Of a DNA stretch of 64,000 bases, positions 52,538 through 61,800 are shown in pieces. Numbering within the stretch: the stretch's first letter is position 1; each line of letters opens with the position of its first letter. The stretch is from an uncultured Acidimicrobiales bacterium (GTDB taxonomy: Bacteria > Actinomycetota > Acidimicrobiia > Acidimicrobiales > UBA10347). The position numbers and the translations under genes were made by a program. The notes beneath the pieces were generated by a model, which did not search any database, was not told the origin of the DNA, and saw only the letters and a program-made list of their open reading frames with translations. The stretch spans positions 1 through 64,000 of the forward strand of contig CALKPY010000007.1 of the NCBI GenBank assembly GCA_937991435.1. Reading direction: 5' to 3'.

Positions 52538-54121
52538 CTAGCAGCTAACGTTGTGCTTGATCTGAGATCCGGCAGCGAACCTCAGCTGGTTAGGGGTGCT
52601 GTCGCAATCGGCGTAAGCGACGATGCAGATCCGGGAACAAGGCTTCAGATCGAACCACTTGAAAGGGGTTCCTTGGTCGCCCGACACATACCGCCCGCCA
52701 GGGCGGGGTTCAAGACCGAAGTAATCGAGCGAAATTCTCCGACAAGCCCCGTTGATTTCCAGCGTTGAGAGCGGAGGCACTTCGGTGATCTCGTAGGTCG
52801 CGACGCGGGAGCAGCATTCCCATGCTGTGGTGAGAGCCTGGTAGGTGTTGCCGTCGATATCGACGCCTTCTTCCGGGCAGCCCGGGCAATCAGGCGGCTC
52901 CCACGTGTCAGGCAGGTCTTCCCACCCGCCGTTGAGATCCCAGTTGAAGCCATCCCATTCGTAGATCGAGATCCGAATGTTCTTCGCCGGGAAATCTGAG
53001 GGGTTGATCAGCTTGAAGACGACCGCCTCTTCAGAGACCTTCGACTCGTTCACCATGGTGCAGCAGCGCCGACGTGTGCCCCAAGGTTCGCAGAAGCACC
53101 TGTCGCCCTGAGGGCGCGGTTCTGGCGGGTCGATGTAGCCGCAGTCCGGCAGATAGTTGGACAGGCACAGAGCAATCCGGGGGGAGTCCACCGGGAGCGG
53201 CCCTGGCGGGACGATCAGGTTAGCGAGCTGCGTTGACGTGAGCCGAGACAGGCGTGTCCGTTGACGCGAGCAGCAGAAGAACTCGATCGGATACACGGTC
53301 TGCCCAAACCGCAGTCCGTCGTCTCTACCCCAGCACCATGTTGGGGGTTCGTACATGAACGGCTGTTCCGAAGTCAGCTCGAACTCGACTCTGTACTGGG
53401 TGCAGCCGCACGACTGGCAGCAGCTGCCCCGTTTCTGAATGACTTTGATCCCTTGGGTCTGCCCAACTGAACACATCGTCCGGGCGACGCCACGCCACTT
53501 AGCTCCGCCTTGGATCGCGATCTCGTCGCCGACCTTGTACGCTGCCGTCGGGTCGCCGTTCGCTGCTGCGAGAGCGACCAGTTCCGCTTCGTCGACGCTC
53601 GAACAGAAATCCGGATCGTTATCGATGCAGTACGCGGCCATGGTCAGATCGCCGAGGCCGCACACATCCAACGCCCCAAGGTTGCAAACCTTTCCGGACA
53701 CGACAGAGTCGAGCCAGTCGAGACCAAACTCCACGCCAGCGCAGGTGCGGCCGTAAAGCCAGCCGGTGAACTTGAGGCGGCGCGGCCCGTAGCGGACCGG
53801 CCCGAGCGAACCGCCTTGCCCAACGTTCTGAGCGATAGCCCGATCGGAGAACGTCGAATTGAACCCGGTTACCTTCTCAAGGTAGAACCCGGCGAACTCG
53901 TCGGAGAGCGGATCGTTCGGGCACCACCATGGCGCCGAGTCTGTAACCGGGTGCTCATAAGGCCCCTGGTATTCTTCAGGACCGAGCAGGTCTGTGTGTT
54001 GGCACGCGCAGTCCGGGAAGACCTGCATGGAAGACGGGCCGTAGCCGTTCCGCAGATACGACATGACGCGTTTGTTATTGGCGAGTTCGACGCCGTTATA
54101 GATGGCCCATGAGTGTAGCAT
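52538..54121 (-). CDS. Cys-rich distal/minor tail protein (527 aa)
   Basis: Directly after the tape measure, where distal tail proteins lie. The N-terminal third is Dit-like (GFNSTFSDRAIAQNVGQGGSLGPVRYGPRRLKFTGWLYG). It has many Cys pairs, for example GSCCQSCGCTQYR, RRCCTMVNES and CPGCPEEG, far more than usual for this family. Its one-base junction with the tape measure and four-base spacing style indicate a continuous late operon. Confidence 0.75.
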   Translation of the reverse strand: MLHSWAIYNGVELANNKRVMSYLRNGYGPSSMQVFPDCACQHTDLLGPEEYQGPYEHPVTDSAPWWCPNDPLSDEFAGFYLEKVTGFNSTFSDRAIAQNVGQGGSLGPVRYGPRRLKFTGWLYGRTCAGVEFGLDWLDSVVSGKVCNLGALDVCGLGDLTMAAYCIDNDPDFCSSVDEAELVALAAANGDPTAAYKVGDEIAIQGGAKWRGVARTMCSVGQTQGIKVIQKRGSCCQSCGCTQYRVEFELTSEQPFMYEPPTWCWGRDDGLRFGQTVYPIEFFCCSRQRTRLSRLTSTQLANLIVPPGPLPVDSPRIALCLSNYLPDCGYIDPPEPRPQGDRCFCEPWGTRRRCCTMVNESKVSEEAVVFKLINPSDFPAKNIRISIYEWDGFNWDLNGGWEDLPDTWEPPDCPGCPEEGVDIDGNTYQALTTAWECCSRVATYEITEVPPLSTLEINGACRRISLDYFGLEPRPGGRYVSGDQGTPFKWFDLKPCSRICIVAYADCDSTPNQLRFAAGSQIKHNVSC

Positions 54122-57100
54122 TATCGAATCCCTGCCAGCTGTTCTTCTTCTCGGCGAGCGGCTTGGAACATGGCCTCTGAGAGGTCAACGCCATTGAAGT
54201 TAAATGTCGATCCGCCAATTGAGGCAGCCTGCCCGCCTGTGCCGCGAGGCGCTTGGTCAAGAGCGAACCCGGTGCCGAACGGCTGCGCTTTAGTGAGCAG
54301 CTCCCGCATCCGGGCTTTGTCAGAAAGAGGCAAGATAAGCTCAGGTCCGGCTTCGCCGACCATACCAATTGTGGGGCTTGTCACGAGGCCGCCCTTAGCG
54401 AACCCGGGAATACCGCCAAGTAGCCCGCCGATCGACCCGATATCGAAGTTCGAGACAGCGTTCTTGAAGTCGGTGAACTTGCCGATAACAGACTCAATCG
54501 GCCCGAGAATACTGTTGACGAAACCGATGACACGGTCGACAGCGTTACTGATAGCGTCCGAGATGCCATCCCAAATTTCGGTGGCTTTGTCCTTGAGTTT
54601 GTTGAAAATTTCGATGGCTTTCGTTTTGGCCGACCTGAAGATTTCGAGCGCTTTGTTCTTGGCCTGTCGGGCAGGAGTGATGATCGAGGTCTTGATGCCG
54701 TTCCAGATGACCATCGCCACAGCCTTCAAGCTCCTGAAGATCGCGAGCGCGATGATCTTCAGGCCGCGGAACGTCGTGACGACGACGTGCTTGATGAGGT
54801 TCACAATGAGTGTGACACCAGTCCAGAACGAAGTCCAGATAAGGATCGCGCCAGCCTTGAGAATGTTGAAAATAGCCAGCGCAGCCACTACCAGAAAATT
54901 GAACGCAGCGACTACAGCGTTCTTGATCCACATGGCAGCGCCGACCACAGTAGCCACGATGAAGTTCCATACAACTTTGATGAAGTTCCACGTCGCCATG
55001 AGCGCAGCACCGATACCGTTCCAGATAGCCCAGAAGACCGCAACCACAGTGTTCTTGAATCCGACGATGTAGCCCCACAAGGTCACAAAGAACTGGCCTA
55101 CAGCTTTGATGAAGTTCCAGATGTGAACGGCCATCGACGCGACCCAGACACCGAACGACACCGCAAGCCCGGCAATCCACAGCCCAAACGATTTGATGGC
55201 ATCCCAGATACCGAAGATGATGTTCCGGAAAGTCTCGGACCGGGTCCACAGCAGATAGATCGCTGCGCCCAGCGCGACGATCGCAGTGATGAGCACAAGA
55301 ATCGGCGAAGCCAAGAACAAAGCCCAGAGAGTTCCAATGAGACTGAAGAGACTGGAGAACACGCCAATGATGGAACCGATCACTGCCCATAGACCGGAGA
55401 AGAACCCGATCACAGAACCGACGATCGGAGCGATGTATAGGAATGCTGTTCCAAGTAGCGAGAGCGCACCCCAGACCGCGGCGAACACGCCGACGATCTT
55501 GAGAAGCGTCTTACCGAACCCGGATTGGAAGAACCCGACAATCATCTGGACGGTGCGGCCTACAAATTTGCCGACAGCGGCGAGCTTTGGGCCGAGCCAC
55601 TTCGCGAAGTCCTGAACGGCCGGGATCGCTTCGCCTTGCACCCATCCGGCGAACTCTGAGATCCAGGTGCCGACTTGACGGCCTGCTTTTACTAGCTTAG
55701 GGATCCACTCTACAGCGAAACGAGTGAAGGCAGGGATGGCTACGTTCGTGATCCAGTTAGTGAAAACGATTGCTTTAGCAACAAGTTGGGTTCCGAAACC
55801 TTCACCGAACTCTTCACCTCCACCAAGAGCAGCCTTGAGGGCCAGCTTGATTCGGGTTACCGAGTGGCCGATCATTGCCGTGAGCGACATCCACGCGTCG
55901 ATGACTCCGGCCCGCAAGAAAGCGTTGGCGCCAATGAGTTTCGTGAACCAAGCGATAAGCCCGCCGATCACGGCGCCGACCAACACGATTGGGTTCATGA
56001 GCTTACCGAAGATCATGATGAGAGGCCCAACCGCAGCAGCGAGCATCAAGGCCGCGGCGATCGATTTGAAGATGGCCGGGTTCATGTTCGCCAGCGAAGC
56101 GAAAACTTTCGTGAACGAAGTAGCTACCTTCGCGACAATATCAATCAGTCCCGACTCTGCGACAGCGAGAAGAAACCCTTCCCAAGCCGACTTGAGTTTC
56201 AGGATCGCTCCTTCAAGGCCCGACATTCGGGTCTCCGCCATATCCTTCGCGGCACCTTCGGCTTGATCGATCGCTTCAGCGAACTCGAACGCGTCCTGAG
56301 AGCCTCGTTCAAGAATAGCGAGCATGGCGGGGCCACCACGCTTACCGAAGATCTGCATGATGTCGGAGGCGTCCGCTGTTGAGTTGCCAAACTGGGCGAC
56401 GATCTTATCGAAGTCAAGCAGCTGCCCAGCAGAGTCGATAGTCGAGATCCCCAGCTCAGCCATCTTCGCCGCAGCAGGCCCAGTCGCGTTAGCCAAATCA
56501 GCGTAGATGCGGGCCATCGAGGTACCCGCCCGTCCACCCTGGATACCAGCATCCGACAGAATACCGATATGTGCGGCCGCCTCCGCGGAAGAAACACCGA
56601 GACCATTAGCAACGGGCGCCGCGAACGACATGGCGTCGATAAGCTGCTGCACCGAAGTGTTAGAGTTCGCAGCGGTAAAGGCCAGCTCGTCGTTAATCTT
56701 GTTGATTTCTGATGCCTCTTTGCCGAAGCCTTGGAGGACGTTCGACGCTCCATCGGCCGCTGCAGCCAACGAAAGGCCGCCAGCCGCAGCAAGGTCGAGA
56801 ATACCGGGGGTAGCTTCGAGGATCTGGTTGGCGTCAAAGCCAGCCATACCAAGGAACTCCATAGCTCCAGCTGCTTCACCGGCAGAGAACTGTGTCGACG
56901 ATCCCAGCTCTTTAGCCTTGTCGCGCAGCGAAAGAAGAGTGTCGCCGGTAGCTCCAGTGACTGCTTCAACGCCGAGCATGCCATTCTCAAAGTCCCGGAA
57001 CGTGTTGACGGCAGCGACTCCGATACCGATGACCGGAGCGGTGACCCCGAGAGTCATAGCCTTGCCGAGCTTGGTGGCTGCGCCTGCTACGCTACCTGCT

Positions 57101-57189
57101 GCGCCGTTCACTCCGGCAGCTGTGGCCGCTGCGAAGCCGGTGGTGTCTGGGATTACTTTGACGAAAGCTGTACCGATGACGGACGGCAT
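54121..57189 (-). CDS. Tape measure protein
   Basis: 1,022 residues. N-terminal TP901-type tape measure region with GAATKLGKAMTLGVTAPVIG, then GLGVSSAEAAAHIGILSDAGIQGGRAG. Several hydrophobic stretches lie around residues 370-420 and 560-840 (multiple W/F/I-rich repeats such as VVWNFIVATVVGAAMWIKN), followed by a helical C-terminus. Using about 1.5 angstrom per residue, a tail near 150 nm is expected. Preceded by the frameshifting chaperone genes. Confidence 0.95.
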   Translation of the reverse strand: MPSVIGTAFVKVIPDTTGFAAATAAGVNGAAGSVAGAATKLGKAMTLGVTAPVIGIGVAAVNTFRDFENGMLGVEAVTGATGDTLLSLRDKAKELGSSTQFSAGEAAGAMEFLGMAGFDANQILEATPGILDLAAAGGLSLAAAADGASNVLQGFGKEASEINKINDELAFTAANSNTSVQQLIDAMSFAAPVANGLGVSSAEAAAHIGILSDAGIQGGRAGTSMARIYADLANATGPAAAKMAELGISTIDSAGQLLDFDKIVAQFGNSTADASDIMQIFGKRGGPAMLAILERGSQDAFEFAEAIDQAEGAAKDMAETRMSGLEGAILKLKSAWEGFLLAVAESGLIDIVAKVATSFTKVFASLANMNPAIFKSIAAALMLAAAVGPLIMIFGKLMNPIVLVGAVIGGLIAWFTKLIGANAFLRAGVIDAWMSLTAMIGHSVTRIKLALKAALGGGEEFGEGFGTQLVAKAIVFTNWITNVAIPAFTRFAVEWIPKLVKAGRQVGTWISEFAGWVQGEAIPAVQDFAKWLGPKLAAVGKFVGRTVQMIVGFFQSGFGKTLLKIVGVFAAVWGALSLLGTAFLYIAPIVGSVIGFFSGLWAVIGSIIGVFSSLFSLIGTLWALFLASPILVLITAIVALGAAIYLLWTRSETFRNIIFGIWDAIKSFGLWIAGLAVSFGVWVASMAVHIWNFIKAVGQFFVTLWGYIVGFKNTVVAVFWAIWNGIGAALMATWNFIKVVWNFIVATVVGAAMWIKNAVVAAFNFLVVAALAIFNILKAGAILIWTSFWTGVTLIVNLIKHVVVTTFRGLKIIALAIFRSLKAVAMVIWNGIKTSIITPARQAKNKALEIFRSAKTKAIEIFNKLKDKATEIWDGISDAISNAVDRVIGFVNSILGPIESVIGKFTDFKNAVSNFDIGSIGGLLGGIPGFAKGGLVTSPTIGMVGEAGPELILPLSDKARMRELLTKAQPFGTGFALDQAPRGTGGQAASIGGSTFNFNGVDLSEAMFQAARREEEQLAGIR

Positions 57190-57237
57190 TGGCAGGCTTC
57201 CTTTCGGCGATAGCTAGCCTAGACTTCTCGGGTCATT

Positions 57238-57905
57238 CTATGCGAGCTGTGCGTTCTTTAGGTTGATCGTCTCGCTGTCATCGTCGTAGAACCAATCAGG
57301 CACATCGCCGACTTCAAGATCATCTCCGAAGTCTTCGAGCCTCCACCCGTTGATGTTGTCGACGTCAGCAGCGATCTGAGCATCGAACTTCTTGCGCTCT
57401 TTCTCGTCCATGTTCTTCACGAACACGGCATAGACGTAACAGAGGAAGTCGGCTACGAGAAGGCCCCGAATGCCGGAGGGCGAACCGGCTGCGATGATGT
57501 CTCCGTGAAGTTGGTCGGCGAAGGCGATTCCGAGTTGGAGGAGTCGGAAGGTTCGTCCAAAGGGGCGCCCGAGTAGACCTCCATGGCCCACTCAAGCAGG
57601 GCATTCAGCTGCTGCATCGTGACGATCACATCGGTCTTCCCGGCGATCACTGCATCGAACTGTTCGCGCTGTTCCGGCACGACAACAGTACGCATGTAGT
57701 CCTTCATCGCAGTGATCTGTACTTCCCCGAATTCTTTCTCGCCGGAAGCGAGGGTCTCTTCGGTCATACCAGACATAGCGACAGTCACGTCCATCATGAC
57801 CATGGCCGACATCTCAGGCACACACTTGTAGGTGACGCCGCCGAGTAGAAACTCTGCTTCGATGCCTTCGCCGCGGATGGCATCGAGATTGATTTGCTTT
57901 GGCAT
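57238..57905 (-). CDS. Tail assembly chaperone, frameshifted form
   Basis: The second ORF (57238 upward) has no good start of its own and overlaps the first by about 110 bases. A -1 slip at C CCT TTG (57564-57558) joins codon 116 of the first ORF to GRTFRLLQLGIAFADQLHG. The extension continues through DEKERKKFDAQIAADVDNINGW to an acidic end. This is the gpG-gpT arrangement found before tape measure genes in most siphophages; the long form helps tape measure and tail tube assembly. Confidence 0.8.
57453..57905 (-). CDS. Tail assembly chaperone, unshifted form (150 aa)
   Basis: MPKQINLDAIRGEGIEAEFLLGGVTYKCVPEMSA begins with the beta domain typical of G-type chaperones, then helices and a Ser/Pro-rich tail. 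It is made when the ribosome does not slip at 57558-57564. Confidence 0.8.
   Translation of the reverse strand: MPKQINLDAIRGEGIEAEFLLGGVTYKCVPEMSAMVMMDVTVAMSGMTEETLASGEKEFGEVQITAMKDYMRTVVVPEQREQFDAVIAGKTDVIVTMQQLNALLEWAMEVYSGAPLDEPSDSSNSESPSPTNFTETSSQPVRPPAFGAFS
57558..57564 (-). promoter_or_regulatory. -1 ribosomal slip site CCCTTTG
   Basis: Reads C CCT TTG in the zero frame, the canonical X XXY YYZ form. After slipping, the next codon is GGA of the chaperone extension. No other good heptamer was noticed in the overlap. Confidence 0.75.
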
Positions 57906-57920
57906 TTTCGTGGTGTCCTT

Positions 57921-58307
57921 CTAGTCGAAAACTTCGCGGATCGCGTCAGAAAGGAAATCATTCTTTTTCGATCCGGGGTGGCTCACCTTACTCCGGAATA
58001 CGGGACCTCCACCGGATCCCGGAAATTTCAGAGTCTTCGATCCCGGCCCGATCGGATGGGCGTCCGTTCCGTGGATCACATACTTGGCGTAATTAATCTT
58101 CGCTTCGAGCGAAATGGTTCCCGGCTTGGGCGAATTAATCAGCCGCCCTTCGATGGACGCGGCAAGCTTGCCGGTGTCGCGAGGAGCGCGCGATTTAGCG
58201 ATCTGCTGCGCCCGGTTCGCTTTAGCGGCCATACCGGGGCTGATCGCGCCGCCGAGCTGCGCCTGCAAGTTTGGGGCAGGCGTGAAATGAATTGTACGTA
58301 CAAGCAT
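57921..58307 (-). CDS. HK97 gp10-like head-tail completion protein
   Basis: 128 residues from ATG 58307, which overlaps the upstream stop (TAATG). The order RAQQIAKSRAPRDTGKLAASIEG then INYAKYVIHGTDAHPIGP matches the gp10 family of tail-completion or head-tail joining proteins. Confidence 0.75.
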   Translation of the reverse strand: MLVRTIHFTPAPNLQAQLGGAISPGMAAKANRAQQIAKSRAPRDTGKLAASIEGRLINSPKPGTISLEAKINYAKYVIHGTDAHPIGPGSKTLKFPGSGGGPVFRSKVSHPGSKKNDFLSDAIREVFD

Positions 58308-58849
58308 TACTCGTAACATCCTCTGTCGAATTCGACCTTGATATCCCAACGCCAACCAGCGCACCCACCATCAGGCGGGTACGGCCGCATGAGGCCCGGG
58401 ACGATAGCGTTGCAAACACCATGAGCTTCTTCGAGATACTCGAAATGATCGAGAAGGCAGCAGGTCATCACCCGAGCATCCTCGTACATGAGAGTCGCCG
58501 CCTCGGCGGATTCCTTCATCGACGGGAACGGGGTCGTCGGATGGGCTTTAGCCATAGGCCAGCAAGGCCGAAGAAGATGAATGGCCCAGTCGACCCCCAT
58601 CCCGATGTCTTCGCATGATTCGATCTCGTTGAGAACCTCAGGAAACTTTCCGATCGCGTACGGGAACAAGCCCTCAATCGAGACTGCGAGGAAGTCGCAG
58701 CAGTCCGCAGGAGGGGTCGTGTGGTACGGGAACACCGAGTCGGGCGCGCCGAGTCTCGTGTTGTTCTCAAGGCAATCGCAGATCGCTTTGAGGACGCCCG
58801 CAGCGAAGTCTTCGAATGCTCTTTCGTCGCCGATAGTTTGAGTAGCCAT
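58307..58849 (-). CDS. Tail-terminator-like protein (180 aa)
   Basis: FEDFAAGVLKAICDCLENN, then DCCDFLAVSIEGLFPY and DARVMTCCLLDHFEYLEEA. Position between the connector and gp10-like genes fits a tail terminator or connector protein. Nine or more Cys residues, continuing the Cys-rich theme of this virion. Overlaps the connector by one base. Confidence 0.6.
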   Translation of the reverse strand: MATQTIGDERAFEDFAAGVLKAICDCLENNTRLGAPDSVFPYHTTPPADCCDFLAVSIEGLFPYAIGKFPEVLNEIESCEDIGMGVDWAIHLLRPCWPMAKAHPTTPFPSMKESAEAATLMYEDARVMTCCLLDHFEYLEEAHGVCNAIVPGLMRPYPPDGGCAGWRWDIKVEFDRGCYE

Positions 58850-61800
58850 CAGCAGATTCTATGGAGGGTCTGGTTGCGGGGGCGTGGATACTGATCAGCT
58901 CGGTGGACGGTGACCCGTTGCGTGAGTCCCATGGGGTTGACTTTCTTCACCCACATGTCGACCTCGTACAGCCCGGTGCCGCCAGCTTGGACAGATGCCC
59001 ACGCTTGCCGCATGTCAAGTTCGACGCCTTCTCGCTGCAGCTCGGTGACACCGAACGGGATGGTGCAAGAACCTGATTCGCCGCACAGGCCCATGGCGAT
59101 AGCGCAAGCCAGCTTCTGGATCGGGACACCTCCGCCGGGGGGAAGGCATCCGCGTAGGTACTCGATCTCCCATGCCGGGCAAGGCAACGAAGCCCAGCGC
59201 TTCAGTTCTGCTTCTTGGGCAGCAAGCTCGCTGGCAGTTTTCTCGTCGGGCACGGTGTCGCGAATCACGCGGGTGACGTACACCGGTTCGTAGATCTCAG
59301 GTTCCTCGCGGGCGACCACATCGAACTGGCGGCCGCAAGCGTCACCAGCAAGCAGGTACTCGGCGACCCAGTCGTCGCAAACTACAGGCTTGTCATCTTC
59401 CGGGCTAAGGAACTGGTTGACCCAAGACGGGAACGTGTCGCACGGTTCGGGCATCGGCCGAGTATTGGTGTCGTAGCCGAAGTATTCTTTCAGCCAATCC
59501 GGCCACGAGTGTTTTGCTTCCGGCTTCTTCGGGACGTCCTTGATCACGGTGATACCGGTCGACGGTTGCGGATAGCCGAAGTAGTCGTACATCCATGGTT
59601 CCCATGTGTCGCACGGCTCCGGCCGCGTAGCGCAGGCCCCACCGGGGAATCGGGTTCCACGGGTGGTGAGTTCTTCGCAGGTCGCTTCGCACACGAACGT
59701 TACGGTGCAGGTAGGCGGCCATTCACAATCAGGATCCTGCGGGTCCGGGGCACACGCCGAGTGGCCTGACTGGCAGCAGTTGATATGGTACGGCCCCGGG
59801 TTATCCCTGTTGCAGCATTCGTTGCCAAGCTGCGAGCAGCAATGCCTGTGGGTCTTCTGAGAGATGTATCGGCGCCGTTTCCCGTTGACTGTGCGGACGA
59901 TGGCTACGCAGCCCTCGGGGATGTCGCATGGATCCTCTGGTTCCGGGTCCGGCAGTGGGCAGTCGCACACATACACTGCGCCTGTCACGGGGTCGCATTC
60001 GAGGCCGTTCTCGTCGGTGCAAACCGGGCACTCCCCATAGTTGACGCATTCGCCGGTCATGTCGACCCAGTCCTGCGCCCAGCTCGGGAGGTTATGCGAG
60101 CTAGCGAAGGTAGGTAGAACGATGTTCGGTCCAGAATTGTTATCTACTTGGATACCAGCTTCTTCGAGATACTCGGACGCCCATCCCTCAAGGCACGGTT
60201 CCGTAGCCGGATCAGCGATCTCTAGAAGCCCGAATCCTTGATCCTCAGCGGAGGACAGAACAGCCGGTCGCGGCGGGCAGATCGGGTTCGTGGCGATAGT
60301 GCAGCCGCAGCCGCCATGCTGGCAGTGGTTCGCCGGGCGCGGCTGGTGCGCTTCGTCTGCCGAGCGGCAGCAATCGTTCGGGGAATCGCGGAAGCAGCAA
60401 TGCTTCGGCTTCGAGGAGAGGCCCCGGCATGGCGCCGGGCGGTGATGGTGGTTGCAGACGAGTACGGTCGCTCCGGCCTCGTTGCATTCGGCGTCTGCGC
60501 ATTCCTGGCAGTAGCCGATGACTAGCCGCTTGCAGCCCCGGTTCGTGTTGAGGTAGTCGTCAACCCATCCCCACAGGCCGTTGTTGCCTGAAGCGTAGGT
60601 CGGGAGCGTGATCCGCGATGTCGTTGAGACGGGGTCGAGTTTGATCCGGTTGTCTTGCAGGTACTCGGCGGCCCATCCGGTTACCTCTTTGGGTTCGGCT
60701 GCCGGGTCATCGATCTGAAGCAGCGGCGTGTTGTCGTCGCCGTACGGTGTGTACTTGATGCCGGTTCCGTCGTCGCAGGAGAACTGGAGACGGGACCGGC
60801 CGCCACAATGGGAGTGAGCGCGGCAAGAGCAGCGTCCCTCTTGGCAGTGGTTTGATGGCTTTGGTCCCGCCGTCCAGCACCCTTGTCGGTGGCAGCAGTG
60901 ATTAGCGTTCGAGGTGGTGCCCTTGCATGGTTTCACCTTCGCTGGTTCACATTCGTGGGGGCAGCAGATGTAGGAGGCTCCGGCGCCATTGCAGTCGTCG
61001 CCGTCGTCGTCGAGACATTCGGGGCAGTGCCCGAAGGTGACGTCTTTGTAGCCGTTGCGGTTGGCCCAGTCTTGCACCCACCAGTCGAGCCGCGGTCCGC
61101 CGATGTTTTGGCGTCGAGCGAACGTTGGGAGGGTTACTAGATTTGGTGTGCCTCCCAATTCTGGGGTGATCCCTCGGGCTTCGAGGATCTCGGCGGCCCA
61201 ATCTGGGGTGGGCTTGGAGTGCGGGTCGGGGATTTGGAGGAGTTCGCCGTCGCAGGAATCTGCTGCGTAGGCGACTTCGGTGTGGCGTTTGACGACGTGT
61301 TTGGAGCAGCCGCAGCTTGTCTGACAGTGGTTGGCCGGGAATGGCCCGTTGCATCCTTCTCGGGAGCAGCAGTGATTATTGTTGCCGGGGGCGCCTGCGC
61401 AGGGTGTGAAGCATGTGTCGTCGCAGGAGCAGACGAAGGTCGCTCCGCTCGGCGCGCAGCGTCTCCCGTACTTATCGCAGCATTTCGTGCACTTTCCGTA
61501 CTTCACTTTGAGGTTGTTAGCGTCGAGCCAATCCTGCACCCACGGCCGAATAACCTCAGCCTCATCGAGCAACTCAGGATGAGCCGCAATATAATCTGCC
61601 GCCCACTGCGAGCACAGTCCCACAGACAGAGCCTCAGGGGCTACGTGGTCGTCCGGCGTGTACCCGATGACCTTCAGGAACGGTTCGACCCACTCGGGGC
61701 AATCAGGGGCAAGACGGCGCGTCTGCGTCTCACCCGTACGACAGGAGAGCCTCTCTGCCTTCGGAGGCTTCGGCGCATGGATCACCCGTCGAGTAACGAT

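Noticed and set aside
51629-52768. 379-codon plus ORF opposite the tail hub gene
   Set aside because: Shadow of two minus-strand structural genes; no ribosome site and no protein-like pattern.
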